A stretch of DNA of 64,000 bases from positions 47,847,626 through 47,911,625 of the forward strand of contig CM018046.1 of NCBI GenBank assembly GCA_008638375.1, given 5' to 3'. Shown here piece by piece: positions 46,701 through 55,723 of the stretch; the stretch's first letter is position 1; every line of letters begins with the position of its first letter. The translations under genes and the position numbers were made by a program. The notes under the pieces are model-generated. The model had not been told where the DNA came from, did not search any database, and saw only the letters and a list, made by a program, of their open reading frames with translations. This DNA is from Nyssa sinensis (taxonomy: Eukaryota > Streptophyta > Magnoliopsida > Cornales > Nyssaceae).

Positions 46701-48397
46701 AATAAAAATGTTGGATTGTATAGGATATGTTTGGAAGGGATAGGAAATAAAATCTTATGAAATATTAAATATCCTAATACAATGTTTGGAACAAGCTCGG
46801 ATAAAAAGGCTGGATATACTGTTATATTTCAATTCTACACTTAGACTGGTACAAATATTAATAAAAATGATAAAATCTTATCAGATATTAAATTTGTATT
46901 TTCAATAATTTTTTTCTGAGATATTAATAAAAGATTAAATTCCTAAAAAATATTTTTCCAAAATGTATGCTTAAATTTTTTTCAAAAAAAAAAAAAATTA
47001 AGAACAATAGGGAGATACTGATAAATAAGAGAGAATTCAACAAATTTAATAATTTTGTGTACAAATATCAATAAAAATGATAATCAATAGATGTAAGAAG
47101 AAGAAAAAAATAGCCAGCGCCTTTGAAATCTATTAAATAACTCGTGAGTGTCATCAACAATGATGATAATGTGCTAAGAAAATGTATACAGGTGGCGTTA
47201 ATAGTGATTATTGGAAGCAATCTCTTCCCTCTTCTCTCTCTTTTCTTGTCATAAGAAAATGATTGAGGATTTTTTTATTTTACTTCTTATCCCATTAAGT
47301 ATAGGATAAAATAATACCACCACCTAGTGGGATATAATTATAACTAATCCCATCCTAAATAAATGTCCAAACATTTGATAGAATATCACTTATCCTATCC
47401 TGCCCTCTTATCCCATCCAACAAACACGGCAAGTGTGATGATAGCTTCTTCTACTACTATTTTTCATCTCTTTAATTTTTGCAATCATTAACCGGCATAC
47501 AGACCTTAACAATCACTTGTTACAACCTTAAAAGTCCTACCTTGGTAAGCCCACTACTTCCTCCATTAAAGATTCAACACTGGAACCCAAAACCACAAAA
47601 GAATTAAAGTCATCGTTCATTGGTTAGTGTTAACAACCCCAGAACAGCCACCAATTTCTTTGAATTTCCAGCCCAAAATCACATCTCTGTAACCTAAACC
47701 ATTCCCTACCATAATGCTTCTCCCTAATACACAATACGCTAAAAAATTGTTGCTATCCAGACATTCCAACAGCCTTTTTCCTATATTTCCAGCAACCAAA
47801 CACCTCCAAAACCTCACCAATTTCAACCCTTTGCCATAGGTAAAGCCCAAAAGCATTTTTCCTCATAAAGGACTTAAATCTATAAGTTTCCATAGCCTAA
47901 GCCACAAAATGATCATTCATATATAGGACTTCCATGGTTTTTTTTTTTTTTACAGTGCCATTCTACATCAATTTTGGTAGCGAAGAGTGTAGAAGAGTGT
48001 TCACGTACTTGTCCTGCAACACTTTTTTATATAAATAAAAGTAATATTCAAAGGCACCACTGGAGGCACAACCCATGTTAAATCTCCACATGTATTGATG
48101 ATGACAATTAATCCAGTATGAGTATCATCCATGCTGGTAATCAATTTGCTATGCAGTTCATTGCATGCAAGTGTAGTCTCCCAGACAAAAGTAGCAACTA
48201 TGATGAATCTCAAGTTCAGTATGTGACATAGTATGCATAATAATATGCCTACAATATTTATATGCACGTGCGAGTCATGTTTACATTATATACAGTTAAG
48301 TGCTTAAAGCAACAGGACAATAAACACAACAGTTGGAACCTTTGTTTTGTGGGTAAATGGTCACAAAGGACACGAAAAGGGCCCACAAATCAATTTA

Positions 48398-48429
<32 letters not shown>

Positions 48430-51400
48430 ATTGGGGGGGGGGGGGGGGGGGTAATATTATGACCCAACTAAGCCAAACTACCTTCAACTAAATAGGAACT
48501 ACTATCATCACACGTGATATGGTCCATTTTCCCTTTTTGTTAAATTAGATTGATCCAACTTCTCATATTAAAGCTAAATTAGAATGTTGGAACCATCAAG
48601 TTATTTTTTTTTAGAAAGAATATGGTTATCAATATCTAGTGATGGTGTTGCAAAACTCAGATTTTTTTTGGGGGGGGGGGTGGGGCGCTTTCCTTATAAA
48701 GCACATGTAAGGATGGTTTCCGAGCAAAATAGCAGTCTTTACACATTAATTCACTATCCAGAAACTTACGAGTTGATTACAGCAACAAGAAGCCCCATTA
48801 ACAGAGCAAAAGTTGGCAAAACGAGAAATAAATGCAAATGAAAAGACTTGAATCCAAGACCTCTCATAAGTCATAACTAAAGCTCTGATATCATGTTAAA
48901 CAACCAATTACTCAAAAAGCTTAAGCTATTAGAGAATAGGCCAACTATGTATATCAAACTGTCAACAATAACAATATCGGTTCTTCTGTCAAACTGTTGT
49001 ATATGTGATGAAGAGACCTACAATTGACCTCGTTCATTCTGTAGAAAAAATATCCTGCCAAAGGACAGAGAAAAGATACGCCATACACAGGCTTAATTTC
49101 CTCTCAATAACCACACTAAATGAGTAGAACAATTGTCTTACCTGAACATAATGTACACCAGTTATTTTTGTTGGTGTGCTAACTAATTCAAAGATAGAAT
49201 TGCCATTGGATTTCTTAAAATCTGGAAACCTGGAGGAGCTATTTGTGGGATCAGGGAACCTCCAAGACCCTGCAACTCAAACGCCGAAACAAGTGAATTA
49301 TCAGATCCTGCCAACACAGCAACCAAGCCAATTGCAATGAATTAATGAAAGTCGAAATTTTTCTACATAATTTATTCAGCTCACCATATTGCACAATCAA
49401 AAATAATGGGCACATATTCTTAATGCAGAGAAAGTCGATAAATTATACTGTACACTGTTTTTTGGTCACCCTTATGTAAAACTGTACAGATATTTAAACT
49501 ATATATGTATATATTTGATAAATACACCAAATATTGGAGAAGTACAGTCTCTAATGCCAGGCATTATTGATAACTCGGTTCATTCAAGTGTACACCCCTA
49601 TATATTTGCATGGGCAGTACCAGATGCCAAGAAATTTTTGATTGTTGGTTCAAATGTAGTCCCAAAACATTGGACATACAATTACCAGAGAATTAGGAAT
49701 GAATCATACCAAACTACTCTGAAATGGAATTCCTGCACTGCAGAAAAATGCAATGCAGTCAAACAGAATCAAACACAAAGCTTCATACTTGATCAATTGT
49801 TAGAGGATAATATTAAAGTTACAACCTCTCTAAAAAGCTTAAGCTTTTAGACTCCATCAATCAATTGATATCAGTTGACATGCACTTGCTATTTCACTGA
49901 ATCTTCCAGGAGTATCATGGAACATAAATTTTTTTTTTTTTATTGGCGATCATGGAACATAAAATATGTCACCGTGTAAACATAGTGGATCAAAAGAATG
50001 GCTTGCCACTCAATTAAGGATGGAAATGGGCTAGGTTAATCGGGTAACCTGACCCACATGACCCCTATTGGGGCAGGTTTTGGAGATTGGTGATTAATAT
50101 AGAGGAAAATTTGATAAAGCCTTTGTAAACCTAAGCCGAAGTAAGGGCACGGATTTGTCCAAAGTGATCCCATGCTGAAAATTCCTATACATTTAAATAC
50201 CTGCTATGCTCCTCAGTTAAAATAATTGGAAAGCTCATTTGGTAGAGGAAAGAACGATGCAAAACATCCATGGATCTTTGAAACAATTAGATAGTCTCAG
50301 GAAGGGAAAAGTCACCTTCCCTGATATATTAGGTTTTATTTTGAGTCTGATTAATGTTTTGTTTCATTTTAGTTTGGACAGACCTATGATAAAAAGACAA
50401 GTTCATGAGATGAGGAACAAAATTTTCTTTTTGATTGTAGATGGGATACACATGGAACTCAGGGCATGTTTGGGAAGCCATTCCCCCTGAGGTGCAGGGT
50501 GGCTTGAGGGTGCACCTTCTTTTGAACCTGCCATTTTCTAGTAATGCACATGAAAAGGCCAAACACTCATGTCTGCAATAAGGTTGGCACACCCATAAAG
50601 GTGAATGGTCATCCCTGAATAATCCATAGAACCCAGCACCCTCAACTACTCAAACACCCTGAGCCTAGGCTGAGCAGCCCAAACACAATGGGGGTCAAAT
50701 TCGGTTGCACTTCCTGGAAGCCTGTCAAACCCTTGGGAAATAACTTACATTGGCCTAGAACCTTAGCCATCTCTCCCAGAAGCATCCAAACAGAATCAAT
50801 CTTGGAAAGTTTAAGAAATAAGATGAACCCAGAAAAGACTAGAAAAATCAATAATGGTAGCTGTGAGATCTACAAAGAAATATGTGAATCAGTTAAGCTT
50901 AAAACCTCCATCCATCAGAATTCTCTTCTTTTTCAAATCTTTTGCTCGTCATTAGATTTTCTGATATTTTAAGCTTATACATTCAAGTTCCGACGCACTC
51001 ATTGACTTAATATACAATCATGCAAGAGCTGCCATGGGAAGTCATGTGGAAGAATAGAATTTGGTTTATCTAAAAAAGTAAAATAGATCTCAAAATAGCT
51101 TCACAAACATGAACCAACATCATGCCCAAGTGCTAGAAATCTTAAGTAAATGATAAAATAAAATTAAAAAATGTAGTGAGACTTGTTAATGGATCAATCT
51201 TTCCAACAGTTCAACCATTAAGGCAAACAAGCACTTGCTGACATGAAAAATGGCAACTATAGTAAATGAAATTATTGTTTTTGGTACATTGACCATCTTG
51301 TCACCCATCTTCTTCCTTAAACATCACGAGGATGTTTCCCCTTCCAAACTGCAGCTTGACCTTCACCAATCCCCATGCATAAGAATATCATGAGTCACCA

Positions 51401-54400
51401 AATCAAAAACAGAGCGATATTACCATGATATTTTTCATTAGAAATCTGCATGATAAGTCTACACATATGGATGTACCTGCGTCAGATGGGAATGAATTTG
51501 TTTGTTCCCTTCCTCTTTTTTTGGGTTTCTTATTGGGTCTCTCTCTTCTTCTTTTTTTTTGGGTGAGGGGAGGGGGTTACCTATTGAAATAGTGTTTCCT
51601 AGCCTAACACCCAATAACCAATCTACAACAGTAGTTTTAGACAAGAGACCTCCATCTCAGTCCAATTCTGTCATCTTTCAGCAGCAGTTGCATTCATCTC
51701 CTTGATGCATAAACACAAGTTTCAGCATTTTCCTTTTCTTTCTTTCTTTTTTTTTCCTTTTTTACATTTTAAACTATTGTTGTGAGTGATTTCTTGTCAA
51801 ATTATTACAATTTCATACGCATCTTCTCACCTTCTAACTATCAAACAACTGCACTTATGATCCACCTGATCTCGTTTGCTACATGACATCCATGGCTACT
51901 AATAAGTTGGCAGTATACTAGTCAATGTGTGTGCACATTTATCAACATAAATTACAAACTTCATCGGTGGCAGAAGAAGAGTATCTAGCATAGGTCACAA
52001 CAATGTCCCTCATAAATATATTTTTGCTTCAGGATTTCCAAATAAATGTTGTTCATTCTCTTCCTAATATAGGTCTCAATGTTCGCTGTGAGCACACCTA
52101 ATTTCTTAGTTAAGATTTTTTTTCCCACCTGCAATAATTCCCTTGGCCAAATGGTAGTGAACTTTGAATAATAAGCACATAAGCCTAAGGTTTAAGTTGT
52201 TCAGGAAAAGATGAGCTACCTTCAACCTCAAGATAGCCACAAATCCAATTCAAACTTCCGGTACTTCAAAAAAATATATGATCGATGAGAGTATATCAAG
52301 CATGGGTAAATACCAGTGTTGTAAAAGACGGAAGTGTTAGACGAGGCGCTTGACCTTTTACAAGAGGTAGTGTAGGCCTCTAGGCATTTAGGACTAAAAT
52401 TTCCTTATTTTTTTGTAAGTCTAAAATTTCTTTATTAAAAAAATATGTATTATTATTAGGAAAAAAATTATAGTATTTTAAAACTTGGGGTATCATTATA
52501 ATTTCAAAATTCTAAGGAAATGTTAGATACCAAAAGCTCACGGTACAATAGTTTTTCCTCATCTCCCTCTCTCACGTGCTCATTAGGAAAAGGAAAGCAT
52601 AACCCACCTATATACAAGCTTATTTTTTAACAATGTAGTAGGATTTCAATGAAAGTGGTCAAGTATTATTATTAAGTATAAATTAATCTCAATCAAGGGA
52701 TTCCATTGATCTAAAACAATGGATTAGTGTTTTCTTATTCTTTCATGTCCATCTTTATAAGGAAAGGGTTTATATTCTTTTAAATTATTTTGAAACCCCC
52801 AAAGTTATAGAAGTGTTTTTTTCACACAAAAAGTGTTCAAAGCATCACTTTTGCATGCCTTTTGAGTTTGATTTTTTTTTTTTTTATATCAGCGCCTTTG
52901 AGTTTGAAATGTTTTCTAGAACTACTCTTTTTTTTTTCAAAGTTCCAAGGCATTTAGGGGATGCCTTGCTCCAAGATGAGCCTCAATAAAGCTTTTTAAA
53001 ACACTGGTACAGACCAAATTGTGTGTTTTAGAAACTTATTCTTTCCGGTAAACACCCCCACAAAAAATAAATAAATAAAATATCATATCTATCAACCACA
53101 TTATTGCAAGACATTAGAAAAGGCATGTCACCCAACTGAAGTAGCTCAGAACCAAAGGACACTGGAGAATTCCAGTATTAATAAGAAATATGTAAATTAC
53201 TCATATACATCTGCAACAACGACTAGCACATAATGCAATTAAAGAAGGAAAAATGCATTATGGAATATACAACTATTAAAAGGATCCTTTCCATTCAACT
53301 ATATATGTAATTTACCTCTATTAAAAAGGATCCTTTCCATTCAACTGTAACAACTAGATGATCACATTCATAAGTAGATAACTTACAAACCTCTGTAGGT
53401 CCCTGTTATGTTCCAAGCAGAAAATGGACCCATTTCGTTCTCATCTTTCCTAATGAACAACCACTGCAAGAAGCGATGTCAGGGAGAAAATAAATAATGA
53501 GAGTATAATTAAAAATAAAGAATGAACTTAGGTTCAGTCAAATTCATCTGCAACTTGAAGATAAAAATTTAGCCATGATATTGACAAAATACCTACCAGG
53601 CAATGTTTGGAAACTAAAAAAAAAAAAGGATAAAAGAAAACATGTCCACAAGCATTGAAACCCACCCAATGTTGAAAAGAGCTGTAGATAACTAAATAAC
53701 TGAGCAAATCCTTGAAACAAGGGTATGGTTTATTTTCCTCTTCAAATGGTAAATAGAGAATAAAGAATGAACATGGTAAATTTCAACCTGACTGATCCAA
53801 ACAAGCAAAAAAAGGAAAAAGAAGCAATTGCCAAAGATGTTAGCCATCTGCTCCATTCAACCAAATAAATCCAAGATCTTCTCTAAAGAAGAAGTGAACG
53901 AAACTTCGTAAAAGCAAAAAAAACAAGCTATATCAATGGATACGATTAACAAGGTAAGCCGCATTTGGGAGAGGCAAATGGCTTTATTCCTTGATATAAT
54001 CGATATCTAACAGATGTTGAAGAAAATGGTGCAGACAGATTCAAACTGTGGATGATTGTCTAGAAATTGGATAAAGCATGATCAGCATTAAAGCCTAGAA
54101 GGCTCTGACCACCAACCGATCAGTAATTAGTTCCACCTCATTAGATCGGTTTTGGAGAAAAGATATCTTCTTTATTTTCTTGATCCAAATTAACATCTAT
54201 ACACAGCTTACCAAAATAGAAATGAAAGCAATAGCTTTCAGATTGGCATCTAAAGGTAATAGCAGTGTTGCCTGCCACATGGAGAATTTGCATCACTTAT
54301 TTATAAAATAATTGCAAGATTGTAACTGATGGTTATAGGCATCTACATAATTGATTCCAAATTTACCTGAGTTTCAGATAACATAACAAAGATGAAAAGA

Positions 54401-55645
54401 CTGGTGCAATAGAAATTCCGTAAAAAAAAATCAATTTTTATGGGTGTTTTACATCATAAAATGCTGACTATAAGCTCTGTCCGGAATTCAGAAGACACAA
54501 TACTAAGTCAAGCTCCCATCCCTAGCAAAGCAGTATCCAGATCTCCATAAATGCCTACCAACAAATTTATCTGTTAGACTGGACTTACATTCTCTCCTTT
54601 CTTCACACTTGCACTCGTCCCAATTTTAATTTCTTGGTTTTTCTAAGTCTTCGGTCTCTCAAACATAAAAATGAGGCCCCTTTGAGCTTCAAAAGCCTTT
54701 ACGAATTTCTTTTTGGTTTTCTTCTGAAAGTTACTTTTGCTTTTTTCAAACATATGCCTGTGCTACACGACCTATACCTCATGATTGTTAATATAATACT
54801 GCCTAATTTCAAAGCCCTAAACCTTTACCTCCCTCTCATTGCATACATGAAACCATTACCCTGAAGTTAAACTTTCTGTTCCTTCAGATCCCAGTTAGGC
54901 TGTTACCAAAGTAGTTCTTTTCCCATGCATCATGCAGGCTTACTGTTAGTTTGTTGAGAAAATAAATAAGTTTCAAATTTTATTCACTCTTTATGATATT
55001 TAAAATATATATCTACAAACACTTGAGCACGCACACATATATCTACAAACAGAACTTAAATTCACAGCCTCATCTCAGTTGTTTTTTGTTACATGCTATT
55101 ACATTCACTGATCACCAGTTCAACATAACATTTTATGGAATCATCATAACCCAAGATCCCATCCTAGTTTCCGCTTTAAATTAAACACACAAGTGAACCA
55201 AATGGATTTGAAGAAGAATTGAGAATCGGCAACATAATCAGTCCATCAGGTTACATTTTTTTTTCACACAAACATATCAAAAGTATCACATTCTATTAGA
55301 CTTTCATACTTGGGGACCTAAATTCATTACCTTCATTCAAAAAATATATATAAGGATAAAAAAAAAAGGTGCAAAATAGCCAATTATACCATAATTAAGC
55401 ACAAACTAATTATAAATTCAGATTTCATACAAAAGTTGCGACACATGGCACTTTCAAATTGCACAACCTTCATAACATCAAATAGAGTTAAAACAGAAAA
55501 TTACACCACAATTAAGCACAAGAAAACCAAATTCAAAACTAACCTCATCGCCCCACGAACGAGCCCTCTCTCTCAGTGGTCTAAGACCCGTCACAGGCCC
55601 CAGAAATGCAAAAGCAACCCAGAAACCAAAAAGAATCCGAAACAT
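28637..55645 (-). CDS. FLY2: FLY1/FLY2-type transmembrane RING E3 ubiquitin ligase
   Basis: Fourteen exons assembled by eye with GT-AG borders and fully consistent phases give 550 residues, the usual family size. The order is signal peptide (1-18); conserved luminal domain (WLFIRKDENEMGPFSAWNIT, GGAQIRIEGVYIWPFKQLR); about seven membrane segments between residues 250 and 475; and a C-terminal RING-H2 with C500-x2-C503, C521-x-H523-x2-H526-x2-C529 and C540-x2-C543, ending CPTCRRPLPPA. The family includes Arabidopsis FLY1, an endomembrane E3 that tunes pectin methylesterification in seed mucilage, and yeast Tul1. The choice between FLY1 and FLY2 is not resolved here. I chose the ATG at 55645 because the signal peptide starts there; in-frame ATGs at 55723 and 55702 would add up to 26 residues. 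The gene covers 27 kb because its introns are filled with transposons. Confidence 0.93.
28836..28952 (-). CDS. FLY2: FLY-like exon 13
   Basis: 117 bp. Encodes ILPEKYSYYRRFDQ and the first RING half DCVICMTAIDLTQRSNDCM. Donor GCATG|GTACTC. Confidence 0.93.
30825..30985 (-). mobile_element. tRNA-derived SINE in FLY intron 12
   Basis: The minus strand has a box A-like TGGTGCGATGG (30957-30967) and, about 30 bases on, a box B GGGTTCGAGTCCTGG (about 30912-30926). It ends in a T-run near 30830. Box spacing and tail fit plant SINEs (Au-like). No clear target duplication. Confidence 0.65.
31580..31908 (-). CDS. FLY2: FLY-like exon 12
   Basis: 329 bp, the longest exon. Encodes GILLGGILVMYEFHKYLRPI, FWIPQIVTNVVRDSRKPLHP, LTRLAIPLYVFGCPHNFMRI and LLLQHYLGSRWFIPRQ (last four membrane segments). 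Donor CGTCAG|GTTTGA. Confidence 0.94.
32469..33044 (+). pseudogene. L1 endonuclease (C-terminal half), broken
   Basis: Open frame with WCVGGDFNVVRCPDE (catalytic DFN region), SRLDRFLVSHQW and SDHHPIMLSCGG (the His of the SDH motif), typical of exonuclease-endonuclease-phosphatase domains. The first ATG lies in the duplicated target DNA, not in the LINE. It stops at a TGA where the sequence continues in frame (NREVFGLIQERKQ), so this is a nonsense mutation. Confidence 0.9.
32483..35896 (+). mobile_element. 5'-truncated L1 (LINE) with TSD, antisense in FLY intron 11
   Basis: A 14-bp target duplication, ATGTTGTATCATAT, flanks it (32469-32482 and 35897-35910) and an A-run ends it. It encodes the C-terminal half of the endonuclease, a full reverse transcriptase and the zf-RVT tail. 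The lesions are few: a TGA at 33042-33044, one extra T at about 33861, a TAG at 35515-35517 and a frame shift near 35640. It lies opposite to the host gene. Confidence 0.96.
33045..35814 (+). pseudogene. L1 reverse transcriptase and zf-RVT tail, broken
   Basis: The first part (33099-33863) has KAPGPDGFTLAFFKKCW and FRPISLVSSVYKLIAKVLS. After a one-base insertion near 33861 the second part (to 35517) has motif A CKLDIEKAFDHVNW, motif B GLRQGDPLSPFLF and motif C LLFADDTIIF. It then has FFAWEASWKAILTAENL and a CFFCKNEVENVDHALMLC zinc-binding tail. After the TAG at 35515, homology continues in shifted frames to LPTPYLKDAFL and the 3' end near 35814. Confidence 0.92.
36294..36325. repeat. (AT)n microsatellite
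   Basis: TACATATACATATATAT... in FLY intron 11, just after an L1/SINE-like ACTTATCAAAAAAAA tail. Confidence 0.85.
36859..37026 (-). CDS. FLY2: FLY-like exon 11
   Basis: 168 bp. Encodes SLFNAFATAAFFKFVVFSIF, EMRYLLAIWKASRP and GEGWEAMRRELSVLYSRF (membrane segment 3). Donor TTCT|GTGAGT. Confidence 0.93.
37970..38678 (+). mobile_element. L1 3' fragment in FLY intron 10
   Basis: Contains a degenerate zf-RVT end (ETHFPWRLIWHSHIRTKAHF, FRLANRCSMCKNEAETVDHH), a 3' leader resembling the longer L1, and an A-run after ACTTTTACTTAT. It is more decayed than 32483-35896 and antisense to the host gene. No clear target duplication. Confidence 0.85.
39160..39264 (-). mobile_element. tRNA-derived SINE in FLY intron 10
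   Basis: The minus strand has box A TAGCTTGGTTGGTA followed by the conserved ATATGGAAGGTTGAGGGG and a decayed box B. It belongs to the same family as the copy at 44490-44602. Confidence 0.65.
39781..39874 (-). CDS. FLY2: FLY-like exon 10
   Basis: 94 bp. Encodes GAAKVSILMIGQQAIMDAYL and CLLHLTAGILV (membrane segment 2). Donor TTG|GTATTT. Confidence 0.92.
40066..40125 (-). CDS. FLY2: FLY-like exon 9
   Basis: 60 bp. Encodes VSFLQVLILIRQMEHGNTQS, the rest of membrane segment 1. Donor TCT|GTAAGA. Confidence 0.92.
40213..40370 (-). CDS. FLY2: FLY-like exon 8
   Basis: 158 bp. Encodes HIEGLMESPSVDDDGDCFSP, then VNIEVYYNKAVNYTLMVTF, where the first membrane segment starts. Donor CCTTT|GTATCC. Confidence 0.92.
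41060..41235 (-). mobile_element. tRNA-derived SINE in FLY intron 7
   Basis: The minus strand has an A-box-like GGCAGCTGGGGCCTTGCATC, box B TAGTTCAAGTCCC and a 3' end reading into an A-rich stretch near 41070. Confidence 0.55.
41485..41562 (-). CDS. FLY2: FLY-like exon 7
   Basis: 78 bp, only 80 bp after exon 6. Encodes PIYEMEKHCNIEIAAQISRV and SSTHN. Donor AATG|GTACTT. Confidence 0.92.
41643..41709 (-). CDS. FLY2: FLY-like exon 6
   Basis: 67 bp after GAACAG. Encodes LGVFSSQVFQESPRDKIWKR and KH. Donor ACATT|GTAATT. Confidence 0.9.
42920..42980 (-). CDS. FLY2: FLY-like exon 5
   Basis: 61-bp exon after TTTTGCAG. Encodes GKEGEFGQEEDYILSNPYHL. Found by phase and by family continuity into LGVFSSQVF. 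Confidence 0.9.
43060..43084. repeat. (GA)n microsatellite
   Basis: A run of GA dinucleotides in FLY intron 4, about 80 bp from exon 5. Confidence 0.9.
43857..43899. repeat. T24 followed by G-run
   Basis: 24 T then GGGA and about 15 G: an unusual homopolymer switch in FLY intron 4, possibly partly a sequencing or assembly artefact. Confidence 0.8.
44051..44157 (-). mobile_element. tRNA-derived SINE with TSD in FLY intron 4
   Basis: Box B AGGTTCGAGGTTCAGCTCCC on the minus strand and an A-run at the 3' end (T-run at 44054). Flanked by GATCATGGCATTTTTTA (44034-44050) and GATCATGACATTTTTAA (44158-44174), a long target duplication. Confidence 0.8.
44490..44602 (-). mobile_element. tRNA-derived SINE in FLY intron 4
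   Basis: The minus strand has box A TAGCTTAGTTGGTA, then CATATGGAAGGTTGAGGGTT and box B GGTTCAAGTCCCC, ending ATTTACCTGTCAAAAAAATA. It is the best preserved member of the family. Confidence 0.75.
44610..44705 (-). repeat. Fragment related to the carrier intron insertion
   Basis: The reverse complement (CACAATTTGCT...GGATCGCAAGATC...CGCGATTTGAAACGCATGA) resembles 5450-5515, so the same dispersed repeat family occurs twice in the window. Confidence 0.45.
45155..45206. repeat. Self-complementary (TA)n(TG)n...(CA)n microsatellite
   Basis: TATATATATGTGTGTG... is followed by AATATATATACACACACAC, so the two halves can pair with each other as a hairpin. In FLY intron 4. Confidence 0.8.
45528..45643 (-). 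CDS. FLY2: FLY-like exon 4
   Basis: 116 bp. Encodes GVIIFHDVFDDEHEVGGAQI and RIEGVYIWPFKQLRMVAN. Donor AACAG|GTGCAT. Confidence 0.93.
46710..47421. mobile_element. Possible MITE in FLY intron 3
   Basis: The ends read GTTGGATTGTATAGGATA and, reverse-complemented, GTTGGATGGGATAAGAGG, an imperfect inverted repeat of about 700 bp span. Subterminal TAGGAT/ATCCTA motifs repeat inside. No convincing target duplication. Confidence 0.45.
48402..48451. repeat. (TG)n(AG)n then 19-G run
   Basis: GTGTGTGTGT, then AGAGAG, then AATT and 19 consecutive G (48433-48451), in FLY intron 3. Confidence 0.85.
48881..49050 (-). repeat. Copia LTR end and primer site relic in FLY intron 3
   Basis: The minus strand ends TTGTTTAACA followed by TGATATCAGAGCTTTAG, an LTR end plus tRNA primer site. 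A related LTR piece (AATTACTC..AAGCTTAAGCT) lies at 29262-29320 and a weaker one near 49835. Confidence 0.45.
49142..49269 (-). CDS. FLY2: FLY-like exon 3
   Basis: 128 bp. Encodes SWRFPDPTNSSSRFPDFKKS and NGNSIFELVSTPTKITGVHY. Donor TTCAG|GTAAGA. Confidence 0.92.
52314..53006. mobile_element. hAT-like MITE in FLY intron 2
   Basis: Terminal inverted repeats CAGTGTTGTAAAA and TTTTAAAACACTG bound a 693-bp non-coding element. The flanking 8-mers GTAAATAC (52306-52313) and GTACAGAC (53007-53014) match at 6 of 8 positions, fitting an aged hAT target duplication. Confidence 0.8.
53391..53463 (-). CDS. FLY2: FLY-like exon 2
   Basis: 73 bp after TTGCAG|TGG. Encodes WLFIRKDENEMGPFSAWNIT and GTYR. Donor AGAG|GTTTGT, phase 1. 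Confidence 0.92.
55544..55645 (-). CDS. FLY2: FLY-like exon 1
   Basis: Encodes MFRILFGFWVAFAFLGPVTG (signal peptide) and LRPLRERARSWGDE. Donor GAG|GTTAGT. Confidence 0.88.
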
Positions 55646-55723
55646 AAGCCCTAATCTCCTCCCCTCCAACAGCAAAAAATCCGAACTTGTTGCCGTACAC
55701 ATGTCAGAATCAGAACACTCCAT

